DNA of 64,000 bases from Hyphomonadaceae bacterium ML37 (GTDB taxonomy: Bacteria > Pseudomonadota > Alphaproteobacteria > Caulobacterales > Maricaulaceae): assembly GCA_027627685.1 (NCBI GenBank), contig CP091241.1:558001-622000 (forward strand), given 5' to 3'. Position numbers and translations under genes: made by a program. Shown here one piece after another: positions 60,081 to 64,000 of the stretch (position 1 is its first letter; each line of letters opens with the position of its first letter). The notes below the pieces were generated by a model. That model was given only the letters and a program-made list of their open reading frames with translations. It ran no database searches and was not told the DNA's origin.

Positions 60081-61052
60081 ATGACAGCATTCGCCACCTG
60101 GATCACGCAGCCGGAGAATTTCTTCGCGGCGCTCGCGGCCATCCTGGTCTTCGCCACGGCGCTGACCCTGTCGGGCTCGTCCATGCGCAATGACAATCTG
60201 TCGCGGCGCATGAAGCAGGTCGCCAACCGGCGCGAGGAATTGCGCCGCAAATCGCGCGAAGCGATGGAGCGCGAGAAGACCAGCGGGCTTCGCGGCAAGG
60301 ACACGCGCAGCCCGTTCCGCAAGGTGGTCGAAGGGCTGAACCTCCAGAAATTGCTGGAAGACCCCAATCTGAAAACCAAGCTGGTCCAGGCCGGCATGCG
60401 TGGCCAGGGCCCGATCTTCGCCTTCTATTTCGCGCGCTTCGTGGCGCCCTTCCTGCTATTCGCCGCCGTGGCGCTGTATCTGTGGACCATCAATGATTTC
60501 GGCCTGTCGGGCATGCAGCGCCTGACGGCGGCCATGGGGGCGGCGGTGCTGGGCTATTATGCACCCGCGCTGTACCTCTCCAATGTCGGCGCCAAGCGGC
60601 GTGAATCGATCATGCAGGCCTTTCCCGACGCGCTGGACCTCCTCCTGATCTGCGTGGAAGCGGGCATGTCTATAGAGGCGGCGTTCCAGAAGGTCGCGTC
60701 GGAAATCGGCTCCAGCTCCATCGATCTGGCCGAGGAATTATCCCAGACCACCGCCGAGCTCGCCTATCTGCAGGAGCGGCGCATGGCGTACGAAAACCTC
60801 TCCGCGCGCACCGGCCATCCCGGCGTCAAATCGGTGGCCACGGCGCTGATCCAGGCCGAACGCTACGGCACGCCTCTGGGCTCTGCGCTGCGGGTGATGG
60901 CCAAGGAAAACCGCGATATGCGCATGAGCTCGGCCGAGAAGAAGGCGGCGGCTCTGCCCGCCAAGCTCACCGTGCCGATGATCGTGTTCTTCCTGCCGGT
61001 CCTGTTCCTGGTGATCGGAGGACCCGCCGTGCTCAATCACCAGAATCTGTAA
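60081..61052 (+). CDS. tadC: Type II secretion F-family protein TadC
   Basis: 323 residues with three or four membrane helices and the T2SSF segment FPDALDLLLICVEAGMSIEAAFQKVASEIG ... ALIQAERYGTPLGSALRVMAKENRDMR. The operon appears to end here. A symmetric TGCAAAA-GGGT-TTTTGCA word (61076-61093) follows but lacks a GC-rich stem, so it is not counted as a terminator. No cpaA, pilA or tadG is adjacent; minor pilins are at 24 kb. Confidence 0.95.
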   Translation: MTAFATWITQPENFFAALAAILVFATALTLSGSSMRNDNLSRRMKQVANRREELRRKSREAMEREKTSGLRGKDTRSPFRKVVEGLNLQKLLEDPNLKTKLVQAGMRGQGPIFAFYFARFVAPFLLFAAVALYLWTINDFGLSGMQRLTAAMGAAVLGYYAPALYLSNVGAKRRESIMQAFPDALDLLLICVEAGMSIEAAFQKVASEIGSSSIDLAEELSQTTAELAYLQERRMAYENLSARTGHPGVKSVATALIQAERYGTPLGSALRVMAKENRDMRMSSAEKKAAALPAKLTVPMIVFFLPVLFLVIGGPAVLNHQNL

Positions 61053-61151
61053 GCCCCGATCAGGCCCCGCCCGCATGCAAAAGGGTTTTTGCAGCGGCCG
61101 GTTTGGCTTTAGGGTGCGCAGCCCTGACCCCCAGCCGGAAGGATCTGCGCC

Positions 61152-61652
61152 ATGTTCGGCGGAGACAAGGCGGCCAACCGCCGCCGCGACGAGATGCGCC
61201 AGGCCAGCGAGGCCGCTGATCACGCGCTTGAGGCGCTGGCGGCGGGTGATCTGACGCGCGCCCGGCGCGAGCTGGACATGGTCCCCAAGAAAATCACCTT
61301 CGCCGATGGCGGCTGGAAGCCCTTGCTGGCGGCCGCTGTCCTGGATGTCATGTCCGGCAAGCGCCGCGCCGGTCTGGACAAGCTGATCGCGGCGTGTGAC
61401 GGGCTGGACGAGACCAGCCTGTCGCGCGACGACAAGGGCTATCTGCGGCTATACGCCCTCTACCGCGCTATCGATGCGAGCAAGGACGGGCGGGCGCCGC
61501 GCGAATTGCGTGAGCGGGTGGAGGATTTCCGCTTCGATCACACTCTGGTCAGCGGTGAACTCAAGACCCGGTTTCCGCTGAAGAAGGTGGAGGAGCCGGT
61601 CTCCGCCCCGCCTCCCATGGCGCCGCCGCCCTCGGCGGACGAGCCCTTCTAG
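61152..61652 (+). CDS. Conserved-looking hypothetical protein (166 aa)
   Basis: Not recognised. Begins MFGGDKAANRRRDEMRQASEAADHALEALAAGDLTRARRELDMVPKK, a helical, charged segment with a TPR-like feel (two Ala/Leu-rich helices), a middle (LLAAAVLDVMSGKRRAGLDKLIAACDGLDE), and a short Pro-rich tail (APPPMAPPPSADEPF). AAGGA precedes the ATG. No membrane segment. It follows tadC by 99 bp; whether it is part of the pilus unit is unclear. The helices could be an adaptor for another factor. Confidence 0.6.
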   Translation: MFGGDKAANRRRDEMRQASEAADHALEALAAGDLTRARRELDMVPKKITFADGGWKPLLAAAVLDVMSGKRRAGLDKLIAACDGLDETSLSRDDKGYLRLYALYRAIDASKDGRAPRELRERVEDFRFDHTLVSGELKTRFPLKKVEEPVSAPPPMAPPPSADEPF

Positions 61653-61757
61653 CGTCGCGGCGCCCACAATTACGCAGACTGGACCTGCAAAGTCCCCGCT
61701 CGCCTTCGGGCGGCGGCTCTGTTACATGCGCCGCCATAGCGCAGGAGACTTTCGTCC

Positions 61758-62414
61758 ATGGACTTTCTCGACATCACCTTGCTGACCGGCGCCTTCGTTA
61801 CCTTCTTTGTGGTGATCGACGTGCCCGGCGTGGCGCCGATCTTCGCGGGCCTCACGGACGGCACCAGCGCGGCGCACCGCGCCAAGATGGCGTTCAAGTC
61901 TGTGGCCATCGCCACGCTGGTGCTGGTGGGCTTCGCCTATGGCGGGGAATGGCTGCTGGGGGCGCTGCATATCAGCCTGGATGCGTTCCGCGCCGCGGGC
62001 GGCGTGCTGCTGTTCCTGATCGCGCTGGACATGATTTTTGAAAAGCGCACCAAGCGCCGCGAAGAGCGCGCCGAGAAGGTGTCTGACGAGACTGACCCGC
62101 ATACCGAGCACGAAGACATTTCCGTGTTCCCCATGGCGATCCCGATGATCGCTGGTCCCGGCGCCATCGCTTCGATCATGCTGTTCATGTCTCAGGCCTC
62201 CGGCTCGGTGGGCGCGCAAGTGTCCGTGCTGATCGGTCTGGGCGCCAATCTGGTGATCTGCCTGATCGTGTTTCTGATGATCGGGCCGGTCATGAAGCTG
62301 ATGGGTGATACGATCGCGGCGATGATCACGCGCATCCTTGGCGTCATCCTCGCGGCGCTGGCGGCGCAGTTCATTTTTGACGGCGTGCGCGGGGCGCTTC
62401 TCACCGCGGCCTAG
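61758..62414 (+). CDS. MarC family protein
   Basis: 218 residues with six membrane helices typical of MarC (UPF0056): VTFFVVIDVPGVAPIFAGLTDG, ALDMIFEKRTKRREE in the loop, DISVFPMAIPMIAGPGAIASIMLFM, and IVFLMIGPVMKLMGD. AGGAG precedes the ATG. The function is unsettled; membership in a multidrug-resistance role was revised in E. coli. Family assignment is firm. Confidence 0.93.
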   Translation: MDFLDITLLTGAFVTFFVVIDVPGVAPIFAGLTDGTSAAHRAKMAFKSVAIATLVLVGFAYGGEWLLGALHISLDAFRAAGGVLLFLIALDMIFEKRTKRREERAEKVSDETDPHTEHEDISVFPMAIPMIAGPGAIASIMLFMSQASGSVGAQVSVLIGLGANLVICLIVFLMIGPVMKLMGDTIAAMITRILGVILAALAAQFIFDGVRGALLTAA

Positions 62415-62416
62415 GG

Positions 62417-62434
62417 TTTACGCGGCGTTAACCG
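62417..62434 (+). promoter_or_regulatory. CtrA-type box upstream of a small membrane protein
   Basis: TTTACGCGGCGTTAACCG, identical to the box before the PodJ-like gene (17538-17555), just after the marC stop and about 70 bp before the next start codon. Confidence 0.55.
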
Positions 62435-62502
62435 TGTTTTTGAACCCGGAATTAGCCCATTTGCGCCATGATCCGGCCCATCACTGGCTGGAGCATGAGC
62501 GC

Positions 62503-62688
62503 ATGCCGAGCGTACGTTTCATTCTGTTGAGTGCTGCGGGACTGGCCGCCATGGGCGGTCTTGCTGCGGGGGCCGCCTGTCTGCTGGACGGCGCGTTCGC
62601 CCAGGCGGTGGCCTTCACCTGGCCGGGTCTGGCGGGCGGGGTCGCGTTTGCGCTGGCTGCGCCGGGGCAATCAGCCGAACCGGCCTAG
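62503..62688 (+). CDS. Small membrane protein behind a CtrA-type box (61 aa)
   Basis: 61 residues, two hydrophobic segments (FILLSAAGLAAMGGLAAGAACLL and AVAFTWPGLAGGVAFALAA). GGAG lies 10-15 bases upstream of the ATG. No family recognised. Its stop overlaps the convergent metallopeptidase end by four bases. The upstream CtrA-type box suggests cell-cycle timing, and that is the only functional hint. Confidence 0.55.
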   Translation: MPSVRFILLSAAGLAAMGGLAAGAACLLDGAFAQAVAFTWPGLAGGVAFALAAPGQSAEPA

Positions 62689-63413
62689 TAAGCCGCTCCC
62701 GGCGGGTCTGTCTCGCGCAGGCGTGTGCGGCGCGCGCGGTGATCGGGCATGATCTGATCGAGCAGGCTGTAGAAGCGCCGCGAGTGATTCATCTCCAGCA
62801 GATGACACGCCTCGTGGGCGCACACATAGTCGATCAGCGCCTCGTCATAGGCGATCAGGCGCGCATTCATCCGGATCGAGCCGTCGGCGGAACAACTGCC
62901 CCAACGCGAGGCCTGCTCACGCACCCGCACAGTGGGCCGGGGCGCGCTGAGCGCCTGCGCATAGCCGGCCACTTTCGGGGCCATCACCGCCAGCGCCTGC
63001 TCGCGCCGCCAGCGTGACAGCGCCCGGCGGATGGTGGCGGCGCAAAGTGACGGCTCCAGCCCCGCATCTACCCGCACGTCCAGATAATCGCCGTCGCGGG
63101 TCAGGGCTGTGCGGGCGCGGTCATGGGGCGTGACCCGCAGGGTCAGCACGCCTCCGAGCCAGCCAATCTTCTCGCCGTCCACGCCGTGAAGCGGCGGGGC
63201 GATGACGCGTCTTGCCTGCTTGTCCAGCCGGTCGAGGATCCAGCCCGCCCGCTCGCGCACGGCCCGGTCGGCCTCCGAGGCGCTGGCGCGCTGGGGCAGC
63301 ACGACGCTGAGGCCGTCCGGGCCCACTTTCAGCCCGATCGTGCGCCGGCGCGCCGAGCGGTCGAGTGTGTAGGCGAGCTCGCGCTCGCCCAGACGAATCG
63401 TGCGGGTGATCAT
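62685..63413 (-). CDS. YgjP-like M48-type metallopeptidase
   Basis: 242 residues of the YgjP/DUF45 metal-dependent hydrolase family. Zinc-binding motif CAHEACHLLEMNHSRRFY (HExxH with downstream His) is near residue 200, preceded by RWGSCSADGSIRMNARLI, a family hallmark. No signal peptide, so cytoplasmic. Biological substrate unknown. It ends three bases inside the small gene downstream. Confidence 0.9.
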   Translation of the reverse strand: MITRTIRLGERELAYTLDRSARRRTIGLKVGPDGLSVVLPQRASASEADRAVRERAGWILDRLDKQARRVIAPPLHGVDGEKIGWLGGVLTLRVTPHDRARTALTRDGDYLDVRVDAGLEPSLCAATIRRALSRWRREQALAVMAPKVAGYAQALSAPRPTVRVREQASRWGSCSADGSIRMNARLIAYDEALIDYVCAHEACHLLEMNHSRRFYSLLDQIMPDHRARRTRLRETDPPGAAY

Positions 63414-63462
63414 GGAATGAGGATAGCGCGCCCGCGCACGCCGCGCAGCCGGCTCGCGCCGG

Positions 63463-64000
63463 TCAGGGCGCCTTGTGAACCTGCCCGCGCGCCATCACGA
63501 AGCCCACCTGCCAGACCGCCGAGATGTCTTCCAGCGGATCGGCGTCCAGCGCGATGATGTCGGCCGACAGGCCCGGCGCGATGCGCCCGGTCTCATTCTC
63601 CAGCCCCAGATGGCGCGCCGCCGTGATGGTGGCTGTGCGCAGCGCCTCCATGGGCGTCAGGCCCGCTTCCACATAGAGCTCGAACTCGCGGGCATTGTCG
63701 CCATGGGCCGAGACGCCTGAGTCTGTGCCGAAGGCGATGGTCACGCCGCCGCGATGGGCTTGGCGCAGCATGTCCAGCATGCGCGGACCCACATCCAGCG
63801 CCTTGGCGCGCTGGAAGGGCGTCATCCAGCCTGCATCGGCCTGCTGCGTCACCCATTCGCCCGCCATGACGGTGGGGACCAGGACGGCGTTGTTGCTGCG
63901 GAACAGGCGGATGGATTCGGCGTCCAGAAACGTCCCGTGCTCGATGGAATGGCCGCCCGCGCGCAGGAAGGCGTTGATGCCGCTCACGCCATGGGCGTGG
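63463..64000 (-). CDS. Amidohydrolase family protein (partial, 5' end outside window)
   Basis: The frame enters from the window edge (HAHGVSGINAFLRAGGHSIEHGTFLDAESIRLF) and ends at 63463. IAFGTDSGVSAHGDNAREFELYVEAGLTPMEALRTATITAARHLGLENETGRIAPGLSADIIALDADPLEDI is the conserved C-terminal part of imidazolonepropionase/prolidase-like amidohydrolases, including the metal Asp in GTDSG. The enzyme class (Xaa-Pro dipeptidase-like or other) cannot be fixed without the N-terminus. Confidence 0.85.
   Translation of the reverse strand, partial: HAHGVSGINAFLRAGGHSIEHGTFLDAESIRLFRSNNAVLVPTVMAGEWVTQQADAGWMTPFQRAKALDVGPRMLDMLRQAHRGGVTIAFGTDSGVSAHGDNAREFELYVEAGLTPMEALRTATITAARHLGLENETGRIAPGLSADIIALDADPLEDISAVWQVGFVMARGQVHKAP

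Noticed and set aside
61076-61093. TGCAAAA-GGGT-TTTTGCA as the terminator of the pilus operon
   Set aside because: The stem is AT-rich and short and lacks a following T-tract outside the arm.

Overview
This is GC-rich DNA (roughly two thirds G+C) with densely packed genes. It looks like a chromosome segment of a dimorphic, stalk- or holdfast-type alphaproteobacterium, most likely the Maricaulales/Hyphomonadaceae side of the Caulobacter group. That placement is inferred from gene content: a PodJ-like polar factor, a cpaBCDEF-tadBC pilus operon, several short flagellins behind sigma-54-type promoters, TTAA-N7-TTAA (CtrA-type) boxes, an MopJ-like PAS_5 protein, and TIGR02186 next to a TauE/SafE permease. 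No rRNA, tRNA, CRISPR array or prophage was recognised.

Layout. 0-9.3 kb is mostly housekeeping: the ligase-associated exonuclease/PdeM pair, a penicillin-acylase-type hydrolase, a Phd-RelE toxin-antitoxin pair with an iteron-like operator, bioB, VanZ-like and DUF3445 proteins, an alanine/Na+ symporter and a molybdopterin-fold lipoprotein. 9.4-14.2 kb is a flagellin island with four flagellin paralogues and a FlaG-like protein. Three paralogues have sigma-54 promoters and upstream CCCGGCA-type elements, and three have structured 5' leaders. pseC follows, for pseudaminic acid, a known flagellin glycan. 15.5-23 kb carries a threonyl-tRNA synthetase without its TGS domain, the PodJ-like protein, and the TauE-TIGR02186-DUF3429 trio. 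An IS5-family element sits at 23.06-23.90 kb exactly between two convergent gene ends. 23.9-31 kb has two TadE/TadG-type minor pilins, a large secreted protein of unknown function, an OmpR/EnvZ-type two-component system and several small envelope genes, one of them broken by a single amber codon. 31-50 kb is envelope transport: an LprI-like protein, tetR-adaptor-RND, a divergent PiT-like permease, tamA-tamB, and a second adaptor-RND pair. 50-61 kb moves from GYF_2, PilZ and PAS_5 genes to the Flp/Tad pilus operon. 61-64 kb holds a hypothetical gene, marC, a small membrane protein behind a CtrA-type box, a YgjP-like metallopeptidase and a partial amidohydrolase.

Together the region is about building the surface of a polar, cell-cycle-controlled cell: flagellar filament and its glycan, polar organiser, pili, outer-membrane assembly and efflux. 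The most novel signals are regulatory. The flagellin leaders share a hairpin whose stems differ in sequence but keep their pairing. An 18-bp CtrA-type box occurs identically at two distant loci. A 9-bp-period array lies upstream of the toxin-antitoxin pair.
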